From: SZUA-229 sp041589175
GTDB taxonomy: Bacteria > Pseudomonadota > Gammaproteobacteria > SZUA-229
NCBI GenBank assembly: GCA_041589175.1
Contig: JBFHWF010000002.1
Location: 1-64,000, forward strand
Length of the DNA stretch: 64,000 bases
Reading direction: 5' to 3'
The position numbers and the translations under genes are program-made. The notes beneath the pieces were generated by a model. That model ran no database searches. It worked only from the letters and a program-made list of their open reading frames with translations, and was not told the origin of the DNA. Of this stretch, positions 50,811-58,933 are shown piece by piece (the first letter of the stretch is position 1; each line of letters starts with the position of its first letter).

Positions 50811-51189
50811 GCTGCTTTTAGCCTTTAGCGGGAAACCTGGTTGAAAGCATTTCTTTGCTAATAAACACAAATCGTTAGTAAGTGAGTAACTAGGAGCCTA
50901 ACTAGTGAGCGCGGAGTAAAACCCACAAGCATGCAATATATATTAAAACTAGATCATTAATAGGTGTTTTTACTCCGCCCCCCCCTATTTTCGATTGCTG
51001 ATTTTTCCTTAAGACTCATCCCATTACCTATAGTGTGAAACCCTGATCTGGGGTTAATGAAGGGAGCTTGGTTGTTGAACGTTGTCACAAAACTAAATAG
51101 CACGGGTAGAACAGGAGTTTTCACTGTTTACTTTTTGGTTGCAACTGATTAGTTTTGAAGTTTGATTATTATAATGCAAGGAAATTGTT
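50811..51189. other. Intergenic region after fleQ with long inverted repeat and poly-C tract
   Basis: 379 bases with no recognisable gene. The main structure is a perfect 11-bp inverted repeat, GCGGAGTAAAA at 50911-50921 and TTTTACTCCGC at 50968-50978, 46 bases apart; the right arm runs straight into a run of eight C (50978-50985). A weak 5-bp hairpin (50809-50824) directly after fleQ may be its terminator. Confidence 0.6.
50911..50978. repeat. Perfect 11-bp inverted repeat downstream of fleQ
   Basis: Arms at 50911-50921 and 50968-50978 are exact reverse complements, separated by 46 AT-rich bases. It could be a binding site for a paired regulator, a long-loop RNA structure, or the remnant of a small mobile element. 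Confidence 0.6.
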
Positions 51190-52110
51190 GTGATTAGTGC
51201 AAATGCAATAAAAAAACAGCTCGCTTCTGCTTCGCTGATAACCTTATTTACGTATGCTGGATTTGTAAATGCTTCAGACATTACTTTCGATCGTTTACCT
51301 TCGTCTATGGATACGGGTGGTGTGTTTCATAGTGTAACGGATTCAGGCTATACGGTTGAAGCAACAGGAAACTGGTTCTGGATCAGTACGGGTACTTCCT
51401 GTACGCCGGATTGTGCTGATAACGGCACGCAGTATCTTGCTACGCAGATTGGCCCCGAACCGATCGCTGTTTATAAAAACGATGCAGGATTATTTGACCT
51501 TGTTGCTTTCGATTATGGTGAAACGCATATTGGAAATCGTAGCGCGGCAAGCTATATCAATGTGACTGGTTTTGTTCAGGATGGTAGCGTTGTTACAGAA
51601 ACTGTTTATCTTGATTTCGTTAATGATGGTACTGGGCCATTAGCAGATTTCCAGACGGCTGTATTGCCTGATACCTTCCGTAACCTGACAATGGTTTATT
51701 TTGCCACAGATGAACACTTTAAAGTCTTTTCTCTCGATAACATTGTTATGAATGACCTTGAGGCTGAGGTGATGATTCCTACCCAGTGTGAGATGGATTT
51801 TCCGGATATTCGTGTAATCTCAACTGGTGGTGGTCAGAGTGGTGCCGTGAATCAGCAGATTCAGGTTGTATTCACAGGGCATATTATGACGCAAACTGGC
51901 TTGACGACTGGCGGTAAAAACTCAGTCAGCATTTGTCCTGGAACAGTTGTCAATTATGAAATATTGTCAATACAAGGAGAGGCCAGTTGTACGCTGAATG
52001 GCCTACCATTAAATTCGACTGGACGATTAGCAACTGGGCAGGTGATGATCTGTAATAATAAGCCAACGGGTCAAGATACAGATCGTTTCTCGATTAAAAG
52101 TGGCAGATAA
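51190..52110 (+). CDS. Secreted protein of unknown function between fleQ and fleS
   Basis: A 306-residue exported protein with a signal peptide (IKKQLASASLITLFTYAGFVNA). The N-terminal half is beta-rich and resembles DUF4465/PEP-associated lectin-like folds only vaguely (DGSVVTETVYLDFVNDGTGP, FKVFSLDNIVM). The second half has several cysteines (CEMDFPDIRV, SICPGTVVNYE, ASCTLNG, MICNNK) that may form disulfides. It starts with GTG, eight bases after a good ribosome site AAGGA. It has its own terminator and more AT-rich composition than its flagellar neighbours. I do not recognise a family. It interrupts the fleQ-fleS-fleR order. Confidence 0.72.
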   Translation: MISANAIKKQLASASLITLFTYAGFVNASDITFDRLPSSMDTGGVFHSVTDSGYTVEATGNWFWISTGTSCTPDCADNGTQYLATQIGPEPIAVYKNDAGLFDLVAFDYGETHIGNRSAASYINVTGFVQDGSVVTETVYLDFVNDGTGPLADFQTAVLPDTFRNLTMVYFATDEHFKVFSLDNIVMNDLEAEVMIPTQCEMDFPDIRVISTGGGQSGAVNQQIQVVFTGHIMTQTGLTTGGKNSVSICPGTVVNYEILSIQGEASCTLNGLPLNSTGRLATGQVMICNNKPTGQDTDRFSIKSGR

Positions 52111-52143
52111 TTTCAGGCACACAGGCTAGATAGATAATATAAA

Positions 52144-52170
52144 GGGGCTGCCTAACAAGGCAGCCTTTTT
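52144..52170 (+). terminator. Rho-independent terminator after the secreted-protein gene
   Basis: GGCTGCC (52146-52152) and GGCAGCC (52159-52165) with a 6-base loop, extended by AAAGG/CCTTT pairing potential, then TTTTT. Isolates this gene from fleS. Confidence 0.92.
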
Positions 52171-52357
52171 GTTTATATCGGCTAAGAACGAGTAATGGAA
52201 ATGGCAAAACCATAAAAAATCTAAGCTATCAACATGCGCTTCATCGATGATTTCGTTCGCATGCAGCAGGCGGCAATGTCCTGCCTCATAAGCCGAAATA
52301 TTGACTCGGCTTTGCCGCTATATACACAAGTCGCTGATAAATAAGGATAAAAATTTC

Positions 52358-52373
52358 TGGCACAATAAATGCT
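52358..52373 (+). promoter_or_regulatory. Sigma-54 promoter of fleSR
   Basis: TGGCACAATAAATGCT has a perfect -24 box (TGGCAC) and -12 GC at ten-base spacing (ATGC). Predicted start about 52383, 31 bases before fleS. The expected activator is FleQ. Confidence 0.85.
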
Positions 52374-52413
52374 GCATTACTGCTAAGTTGAATACAGGTG
52401 ACACAAACACGTC

Positions 52414-53748
52414 ATGCAGAGTGCAGTCAAAACATCATCTAGCCTATTAACGGAAGGTCGTCCCACCCCACGGGCCGATGCTACCGAGGTGCTGGATGCA
52501 GTGCCCCAGGACCCCACCGATAAGGGTGCTGCACAGATGGACCCTGTACAACTTGTTGCCGCCTTCGAGCAGTTTGGGCGGCTATCCGAACAACTTCAGC
52601 AGTCCTACCATGACCTGGATCAGCGCGCTGAGCGCCTGACGGCCCAGCTGGCCTCGGCGCAGGATGAACGTATGCGCCAGCTTGCAGAAAAAGAAGCGCT
52701 GGCGCAGCGTCTTGAAACCCTGCTCGCAGCGCTGCCTGCAGGTGTGTTACAGGTTGATGAAAAAGGGCTGATTCAAAGCGCTAACCCGGCTGCAGAACAA
52801 TTACTGGAACAATCACTGGGTGGTCTCCACTGGCAACAGGTTTATGAAAGTGTCTGTGCGCGGCATACGGATTCAGGTCTGTACCTGCAGTCCGGTCGTG
52901 TGCTTCGGGTGAAAACACAGCCACTGGAAGCCGGGCAGGGGCAGATTATCCTGCTGGATGATATTACTGAGCAGCGCATGCTGGAAGAACTTGCTAACCG
53001 AGAAAACCGACTGGCAGCCATGGGGCAGATGGCAGCGGGGCTTGCCCACCAGCTGCGCACACCACTGGCATCCGCTGTGCTCTACGCATCTCAGCTACCG
53101 CGTTATATTCCCGCCGAGGAAAAGCCTCAAAAGGCGGTACATAAAATTCGCACTAGTCTGCGTTACCTCGAAAAACTGATCAATGACATGTTGATGTATG
53201 CCAAGGGTGGCGAATTTTCAGAACAGCATTTTGCTCTTGATGATCTGCTAGTGACATTCAATGCGCGTATTGAAAATCGCTTACGGGAAAACGCGGCGAA
53301 GCTAAGTATTATCAGTAGTGAAAACGACATTAGTTTGACTGGCAGCCTTGATGCTCTGGTGAGTGTGCTGATGAACCTGGCAGAAAATGCCATCGAAGCC
53401 AGCGAGCCGGAAAATTGTGAGATGGAACTGGAAGTGTACCAGCAGGCCGGTTACCTGATCCTTGTGCTGCGTGATAACGGCCCGGGCCTGACGCACGAAC
53501 AGCAGGCGAAAATTTTCCAGGCATTCTATACCCAGCGCGAAAAAGGTACCGGGCTCGGTCTTGCTGTCGCGCAGTCGATCGTGCAGGCCCATCATGGTGA
53601 TTTACTCGTGCGCTCACAGCCCGGCAAGGGCAGTAATTTTTACGTCTGTTTACCGCTGCAACGGGGTGAACAGTTTCTTTCCAGCGGTGAAGACATTGCC
53701 GCCGACATCAAAGCGAATAAGCCGGAGTTCATGGGAGGTTATGCATGA
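52414..53748 (+). CDS. fleS: Flagellar two-component sensor kinase FleS (FlrB)
   Basis: Soluble histidine kinase that phosphorylates FleR. The 444 residues have an N-terminal coiled segment (LSEQLQQSYHDLDQRAERL), a PAS domain (about 105-195), HisKA with GLAHQLRTPLAS (phospho-His), and HATPase with DNGPGL and GTGLGLAV. No membrane helix is visible, as in FleS. Its stop overlaps fleR (ATGA), so the pair is translationally coupled. Confidence 0.95.
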   Translation: MQSAVKTSSSLLTEGRPTPRADATEVLDAVPQDPTDKGAAQMDPVQLVAAFEQFGRLSEQLQQSYHDLDQRAERLTAQLASAQDERMRQLAEKEALAQRLETLLAALPAGVLQVDEKGLIQSANPAAEQLLEQSLGGLHWQQVYESVCARHTDSGLYLQSGRVLRVKTQPLEAGQGQIILLDDITEQRMLEELANRENRLAAMGQMAAGLAHQLRTPLASAVLYASQLPRYIPAEEKPQKAVHKIRTSLRYLEKLINDMLMYAKGGEFSEQHFALDDLLVTFNARIENRLRENAAKLSIISSENDISLTGSLDALVSVLMNLAENAIEASEPENCEMELEVYQQAGYLILVLRDNGPGLTHEQQAKIFQAFYTQREKGTGLGLAVAQSIVQAHHGDLLVRSQPGKGSNFYVCLPLQRGEQFLSSGEDIAADIKANKPEFMGGYA

Positions 53749-55118
53749 CTCAAATGAAGCAAGCCGAAGCGATTAAGCAGCAGGCGGATATCCTGGTTGT
53801 GGAAGACGACGCGGAACTGCGTGAAGCTATCTGTGATACCTGTGAAATAGCTGGTTACGAAGTAATCTGCGCCGAACATGGACAGGCCGCACTGGCACGC
53901 CTCGCGGATAGCCAGTTCAGACTGGTACTGACCGATATCCAGATGCAACCCATGGACGGCTACGATTTATTGCGTCATATACGAGAATACCAACCCGAGT
54001 TGCCGGTAATCGTAATGACGGCTTATGCGAGTATCGAGAAGGCCGTTGATATTATGCGCATGGGTGCGAGTGATTATCTGGTAAAACCTTTCGAGGCGGA
54101 GGTATTACAGGAACTCATTGATCGCTACATGCCCGAAAAGCTGTCAGCAATTGATGAAGCCGAGTTAATCGCCGAAGATCCCAAGATGCAGTCGCTTAAG
54201 TTACTGGCTAGCAAGGTGGCACAGAGTGATGCAACGGTTCTGTTGCATGGTGAAAGTGGTGTTGGTAAAGAAGTATTCGCACAGTTTATACATAATCAGT
54301 CAAGTCGACGTGATTATCCTTTTGTTGCAATTAACTGCGCGGCAATTCCAGAAAATATGCTCGAGGCGGTACTGTTTGGTTATGAAAAAGGTGCCTTTAC
54401 TGGTGCGCATCAGTCAACGCCTGGTAAATTCGAGCTGGCACAGAATGGCACACTGTTACTCGACGAAATTTCCGAAATGGATGCGGCTCTGCAGGCAAAA
54501 CTGTTACGTGTGTTGCAGGAAAAAGAAGTTGAGCGACTGGGATCTCGTAAGCCGCTGAAACTGGACGTTCGTGTACTGGCAACCACCAATCGTAATCTCA
54601 AGCGGGAGGTCAGTGAAGGGCGGTTTCGTGAAGACCTGTTCTATCGTCTGAGTGTTTTCCCGATGCAGATTCCACCATTACGTGATCGTGTCGCCGATAT
54701 TATTCCTATTGCCGTGCGATTGTTAAATAGACATGCAGGAAATCGTGACAATAGTTTGCAACTAAGTCCAGAAGCACAGCAGAAGTTATTGAACTATTCC
54801 TGGCGTGGTAATGTGCGTGAGCTGGACAATGTCATGCAACGTGCCCTGATTTTCCGCGAAGGTAACGAAGTCAGCGCGATGCATATCCATCTGGAAACTG
54901 ATGATTATGGGCAGTCGGCAGAAAGCCTGACAGCAGATAATACAAGCCAGAATTCTGAACTAATGCATGGCCTCAAGGATCGTGAGCAACAGTTAATCCT
55001 GGAAGCACTAAAGGCTGGAAACGGTAGCCGAAAATATGCGGCTGAGCGTTTAGGTATAAGTCCACGTACATTACGTTATAAGTTAGCACGCATGCGAGAT
55101 GCAGGTATTACGGTTTAA
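53745..55118 (+). CDS. fleR: Flagellar response regulator FleR (FlrC), sigma-54 activator
   Basis: Activates class III flagellar genes. The 457 residues form a receiver domain (VVEDDAELREA, phospho-Asp in LTDIQMQPMDG), an AAA+ domain with GESGVGKE (Walker A), GAFTGA and LLLDEISEM (Walker B), and a C-terminal Fis-type HTH (GNGSRKYAAERLGISPRTLRYKL). It probably drives the flgB, flgI, fliD and fliK promoters found in this window. fliE begins 15 bases later. Confidence 0.96.
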   Translation: MTQMKQAEAIKQQADILVVEDDAELREAICDTCEIAGYEVICAEHGQAALARLADSQFRLVLTDIQMQPMDGYDLLRHIREYQPELPVIVMTAYASIEKAVDIMRMGASDYLVKPFEAEVLQELIDRYMPEKLSAIDEAELIAEDPKMQSLKLLASKVAQSDATVLLHGESGVGKEVFAQFIHNQSSRRDYPFVAINCAAIPENMLEAVLFGYEKGAFTGAHQSTPGKFELAQNGTLLLDEISEMDAALQAKLLRVLQEKEVERLGSRKPLKLDVRVLATTNRNLKREVSEGRFREDLFYRLSVFPMQIPPLRDRVADIIPIAVRLLNRHAGNRDNSLQLSPEAQQKLLNYSWRGNVRELDNVMQRALIFREGNEVSAMHIHLETDDYGQSAESLTADNTSQNSELMHGLKDREQQLILEALKAGNGSRKYAAERLGISPRTLRYKLARMRDAGITV

Positions 55119-55133
55119 GGTGAGGTAGTTTCG

Positions 55134-55472
55134 ATGAGTAACAATATTAATGTTCAACAGTTACTTGCGCAGATGCGCGTCATGGAAGCCCAGGCAAAGG
55201 CTCAGATAACCGAGCCAGGTGCCATTAACCAGGCAAACAATGTAAATGGCCCCGACTTTTCCGAGTTACTGGCAAACCAGATTAACCAGGTAAATGACAC
55301 TATGCAGGCATCTGGAAAAATGGCTGCGGCATTTGAAAAAGGAGAGGCTGATATTTCCATGGCACAGCTGATGGTGCAGATGGAAAAATCCAGTGTCTCC
55401 TTCCAGGCAATGACACAGATTCGAAACCGACTCCTGAGTGCCTACCAGGAAATTATGAATATGCCGGTTTAA
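55134..55472 (+). CDS. fliE: MS ring-rod junction protein FliE
   Basis: Joins the MS ring to the proximal rod. The 112 residues end with the typical MVQMEKSSVSFQAMTQIRNRLLSAYQEIM-type helix (core VSFQAMTQIRNRLL). With a gap of only 15 bases after fleR and no sigma-54 site in between, fliE may be transcribed from the fleS promoter in this organism. Confidence 0.95.
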   Translation: MSNNINVQQLLAQMRVMEAQAKAQITEPGAINQANNVNGPDFSELLANQINQVNDTMQASGKMAAAFEKGEADISMAQLMVQMEKSSVSFQAMTQIRNRLLSAYQEIMNMPV

Positions 55473-55506
55473 GGCTGTAAACGAGAATAGTTAATCGGAC
55501 AGAATT

Positions 55507-57198
55507 ATGGCAGAGCAAGTTGTTGAAACTCCACCCGGCGTGATGATGGTTCCCTTGCCCCGCATCATTGGTGCGGTGCTTGGCGTTGTCGTAACCGTAC
55601 TGGTCAGTATTGGTATTTACAGCTGGGGAACAACGCCGAATTACGCTTCATTGTATACCGGGCTGGAACCCGGTGATGCGGCTGAAGTCGTTGCTGCTTT
55701 GCAGGCTGCAGGGATTGAGTATGAACTGAACGCTGCCTCTGGACAGGTCATGGTTGACAGTAGTCGTGTACACGAAGCACGTTTGAAAATGGCTGCCCAG
55801 GGTCTGCCTAAAGGCACAGCGATCGGTGTTGAAATGCTGCAGGAAGAGCAGAGTTTTGGCACCTCGCAATTTGTTGAGAGTGCACGCTATCACCATGCTA
55901 TGGAAACCGAGCTGGCACGTACTATTAGCACCATGCGTAATGTTAAATCAGCGCGAGTGCATCTGGCCATTCCAAAACATTCCGTATTTGTGCGCAAGCG
56001 TGAACAGCCCAGTGCGTCTGTTGCTCTCAGCCTGTATGGTGGACGAAACATGGAGCAGGGGCAGGTCAATGCGATTGTGCATATGGTTGCTTCGAGTATT
56101 TCCAGTCTGTCTCCAGAACATGTCACGGTAGTTGATCAGAATGGTCGCCTGTTATCGTCGGGTGATATTTCCGGTAATGTGGCAATGACCGCAAAGCAGT
56201 ACGATTATACCCGCCAGGTCGAAGAAGATTATGCGCGTCGTATCGAGCGTTTGCTGGAGCCCATTATCGGGCTGGGTAAAGTGCGAGCCACGGTTAATGC
56301 GAATATCGATTTTACCCAGCAGGAAAGTACCGAAGAGCTGTTTAATAATGCTAACCAGGTGGTGCGCAGTGAGCAGTCATCTGAAACCAGTCGATTTAAC
56401 AAAGATGCGACTGCAGGTGTTCCCGGTGCACTGGCAAATCAGCCACCGGAAGGTGGTCAGCTACAACCCGGTGCGGGTGAACTCGATGGTGAAGCTGCCA
56501 CTGCCGCTCGACCCGCCCCTCTCAACACTAGCAAGAATTCAGTTCGCAATTATGAAGTGGACCGTACCATTCGTCACCTTCGTCAGAGTACCGGAAAGAT
56601 TATGCGCCTGAGTGTAGCCGTGTTGGTGGATGATCGTGTCAGTGTGGCAGATGATGGTAGTACCACTCGTACACCATTGAGTAATGAGGAAATCACGCGA
56701 ATGAACACGCTGGTACGTCAGACCATTGGCTTTGATGAAGAGCGTGGCGATGAAGTTAACGTGATTAATGCATCGTTTACTCCGCTGGATGAAATTGGTG
56801 AAGTTCCTGAAGGTTCATTACTCGAAAATCCATGGATACAGTTCGCGCTTAAGTGGATCTGGCCGTTTATACTTATACTGATCGTTATCTTTACTATTCT
56901 CAAACCCTCGATCAAGGGATTGACCAGCTATACCCCGCCAGGACATCGGCTTGAGTCGGAAGGTGAAGAAGCCGGTGAGGGCGGTGCTAGAGCCGGTGGC
57001 AGAGGCGAAGCTGGCGAGGGTGGTGTAGAAGGTCTGGAAGGCCCCGAAGGTGTCGCACAGCTGGAGCATATGGGTGAAGGTGGTATTCCACTGCCGAAGG
57101 ACCACGACGAAAAAGTTGAGTTTGCCCAGAATATGGCAAAAGAAGATCCCAAGAAGGTCGCCATTGTTGTCAAAGACTGGCTGGCCAATGAAAGTTAA
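55507..57198 (+). CDS. fliF: Flagellar MS-ring protein FliF
   Basis: Forms the inner-membrane ring on which the flagellum is built. The 563 residues have a first membrane helix (about 20-42), the ring-building periplasmic domains (LYTGLEPGDAAEVVAAL, AIPKHSVFVRKREQPSASV), a second membrane helix (about 447-465), and a FliG-binding tail (DHDEKVEFAQNMAKEDPKKVAIVVKDWLANE, key part EDPKKVAIVVKDWL). Between helix 2 and the tail lies a Gly/Glu-rich stretch (about 483-530) not usual at this length. Confidence 0.96.
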   Translation: MAEQVVETPPGVMMVPLPRIIGAVLGVVVTVLVSIGIYSWGTTPNYASLYTGLEPGDAAEVVAALQAAGIEYELNAASGQVMVDSSRVHEARLKMAAQGLPKGTAIGVEMLQEEQSFGTSQFVESARYHHAMETELARTISTMRNVKSARVHLAIPKHSVFVRKREQPSASVALSLYGGRNMEQGQVNAIVHMVASSISSLSPEHVTVVDQNGRLLSSGDISGNVAMTAKQYDYTRQVEEDYARRIERLLEPIIGLGKVRATVNANIDFTQQESTEELFNNANQVVRSEQSSETSRFNKDATAGVPGALANQPPEGGQLQPGAGELDGEAATAARPAPLNTSKNSVRNYEVDRTIRHLRQSTGKIMRLSVAVLVDDRVSVADDGSTTRTPLSNEEITRMNTLVRQTIGFDEERGDEVNVINASFTPLDEIGEVPEGSLLENPWIQFALKWIWPFILILIVIFTILKPSIKGLTSYTPPGHRLESEGEEAGEGGARAGGRGEAGEGGVEGLEGPEGVAQLEHMGEGGIPLPKDHDEKVEFAQNMAKEDPKKVAIVVKDWLANES

Positions 57199-57215
57199 TG
57201 AGAGGTAGCTAAATA

Positions 57216-58226
57216 ATGGCAGATGAAAAACTACCCGCATTAACTGGCGTACAGCGAGCCGCTGTGCTGTTAATGGTCATCGGTTCGGAAAACGCCGCAG
57301 AAGTATTGAAGCACATGAATCCCAAGGAGGTTCAGAGCCTCGGTTCAGCGATGGCTAATCTGCAGAATGTAAACAAGGCGACCATGGAAAAGGTGATGGA
57401 TGATTTCATCAGCGAAGTTCACAATAAAACCTCGGTGGGGATCGGTTCCGAGGACTATATTCGCGAGATGATGGTGAATGCGCTCGGCGAAGATAAGGCC
57501 AATAATATGATTGACCGTATTCTTCTCGGCAGTGGCAATAAGGGGCTCGAGTCATTGAAATGGATGGACGCGCGCTCGGTTGCAGAGGTGATCCGTCTGG
57601 AGCACCCACAGATTATCGCCATCGTGCTGGCCTATCTGGAGCCTGATCAGTCGGCAGAAGTTCTGAAAATGCTACCCGAGCGTGCGCGCCCGGATATTCT
57701 GATGCGTGTCGCTTCGCTGGAAGGCATCCCCCCCTCGGCACTGCAGGAACTCGATAAAATTATGGAGCGGCAGTTTTCAGGAAACCAGAATGTCAGCCAG
57801 AACAGCATGGGTGGTCTTAAAACTGCGGCGAATATTCTTAACTTTATGGATTCCGCTATCGAAGGCTCGATTATGGAAACCATTGGCGATATCGACCAGG
57901 ATATGCAGGAAGGTATCTCGGAACTCATGTTTGTATTCGATAACCTGAATGAGGTTGATGATAGAGGTATACAGGCACTGTTGAGAGAGATTTCTACAGA
58001 TATTCTGACACTCGCACTGAAGGGTGCCGATGAAGGCCTGAAAGAAAAAATTCTCAAGAATATGTCGAAGCGTGCGGCAGAAATGCTGCGTGAAGACATG
58101 GAAGCCAGTGGTCCCGTACGCCTGAGTGAAGTCGAAACCGCTCAGAAGGAAATACTCAGCACGGCACGCCGACTGGCGGATGAAGGTGAGATTATGCTGG
58201 GTGGTGGCGGTGAAGAGTTTGTATAA
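57216..58226 (+). CDS. fliG: Flagellar motor switch protein FliG
   Basis: Rotor protein that receives torque from MotA and sets direction. The 336 residues show the N-terminal FliF-binding part (GVQRAAVLLMVIGSE), the middle domain with EHPQIIAIVLAYLEPDQ, and the C-terminal torque helix region with DDRGIQALLREIS and LKEKILKNMSKRAAEMLREDME. Normal length. It follows fliF by 17 bases. Confidence 0.97.
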   Translation: MADEKLPALTGVQRAAVLLMVIGSENAAEVLKHMNPKEVQSLGSAMANLQNVNKATMEKVMDDFISEVHNKTSVGIGSEDYIREMMVNALGEDKANNMIDRILLGSGNKGLESLKWMDARSVAEVIRLEHPQIIAIVLAYLEPDQSAEVLKMLPERARPDILMRVASLEGIPPSALQELDKIMERQFSGNQNVSQNSMGGLKTAANILNFMDSAIEGSIMETIGDIDQDMQEGISELMFVFDNLNEVDDRGIQALLREISTDILTLALKGADEGLKEKILKNMSKRAAEMLREDMEASGPVRLSEVETAQKEILSTARRLADEGEIMLGGGGEEFV

Positions 58227-58264
58227 GGTTCAGGCGGGCAATGCCTGATCTTTAAGGTGAACAG

Positions 58265-58933
58265 ATGCCAAAAAAATATACGGTAACAGATGCAGATATA
58301 CAGCATTACCTGCCCCCGGAGTTGACGGGACCAATCGTTGGCATGCGGGAAGACAGTGTTCGCCCCAAAACCGTAGAAGAAATCGAAGAGATTCAGAAAA
58401 AAGCCTACGAGGAAGCCTACCAGGAAGGTTATAAAAAAGGCTTCGAAGAAGGCAGCCAGAAAGGCTACGAGGAAATGCAGATTGAAGTAAAGGCATTTCG
58501 CGAAAAGGCCACACAGTTAGAATCAATCATCCGCTTTATGAATCACCCCCTCGAGAATATGGACGAGGCAGTTGAGCAGCAGCTTTCGAACCTTGCCGTT
58601 GAGCTTGCAAGGCATTTACTGAAAAAGGAAAGTAGCCTGGAAGCCGAACATATTTATGCACTGGTGCATGAATCGCTGGAGTATCTGCCAGTGCGTTCGC
58701 GTAATGTTTGTGTGCGCCTGCACCCGGATGATCTGGCATTGCTTAATCAGGCAGAAATCGATATCGATAATCAGAGCTGGAGCTATGTGTCCGACAATAA
58801 TATTACCCCTGGTGGTTGCCTGGTGGAGTCGGATGCTTCACATATCGATGCCAGCGTAGAAACGCGTCTGCAACAGCTGGTAGAACAACTGGATCTGCAT
58901 GAGTCGGGAGAAAATACCGATGCAGATGAGTGA
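58265..58933 (+). CDS. fliH: Flagellar export apparatus stator FliH
   Basis: Cytoplasmic regulator of the FliI ATPase. The 222 residues have the characteristic repeats of small residues at four-residue spacing (YEEAYQEGYKKGFEEGSQKG) around residues 47-67. The C-terminal half is alpha/beta (LAVELARHLLKKE). Its end overlaps the fliI start by 14 bases, so translation is coupled. Confidence 0.94.
   Translation: MPKKYTVTDADIQHYLPPELTGPIVGMREDSVRPKTVEEIEEIQKKAYEEAYQEGYKKGFEEGSQKGYEEMQIEVKAFREKATQLESIIRFMNHPLENMDEAVEQQLSNLAVELARHLLKKESSLEAEHIYALVHESLEYLPVRSRNVCVRLHPDDLALLNQAEIDIDNQSWSYVSDNNITPGGCLVESDASHIDASVETRLQQLVEQLDLHESGENTDADE

Larger units (their letters stand above)
52111..52413. other. Intergenic region upstream of fleS with three adjacent small inverted repeats
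   Basis: After the terminator lie three hairpins in a row: CATGCG/CGCATG (52233-52263), GCAGG/CCTGC (52266-52284) and AAGCCGA/TCGGCTT (52290-52312). The sigma-54 promoter of fleS follows at 52358. The hairpins could be a small RNA, a REP-like element or FleQ-related binding structure; the sequence alone does not decide. Confidence 0.55.
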
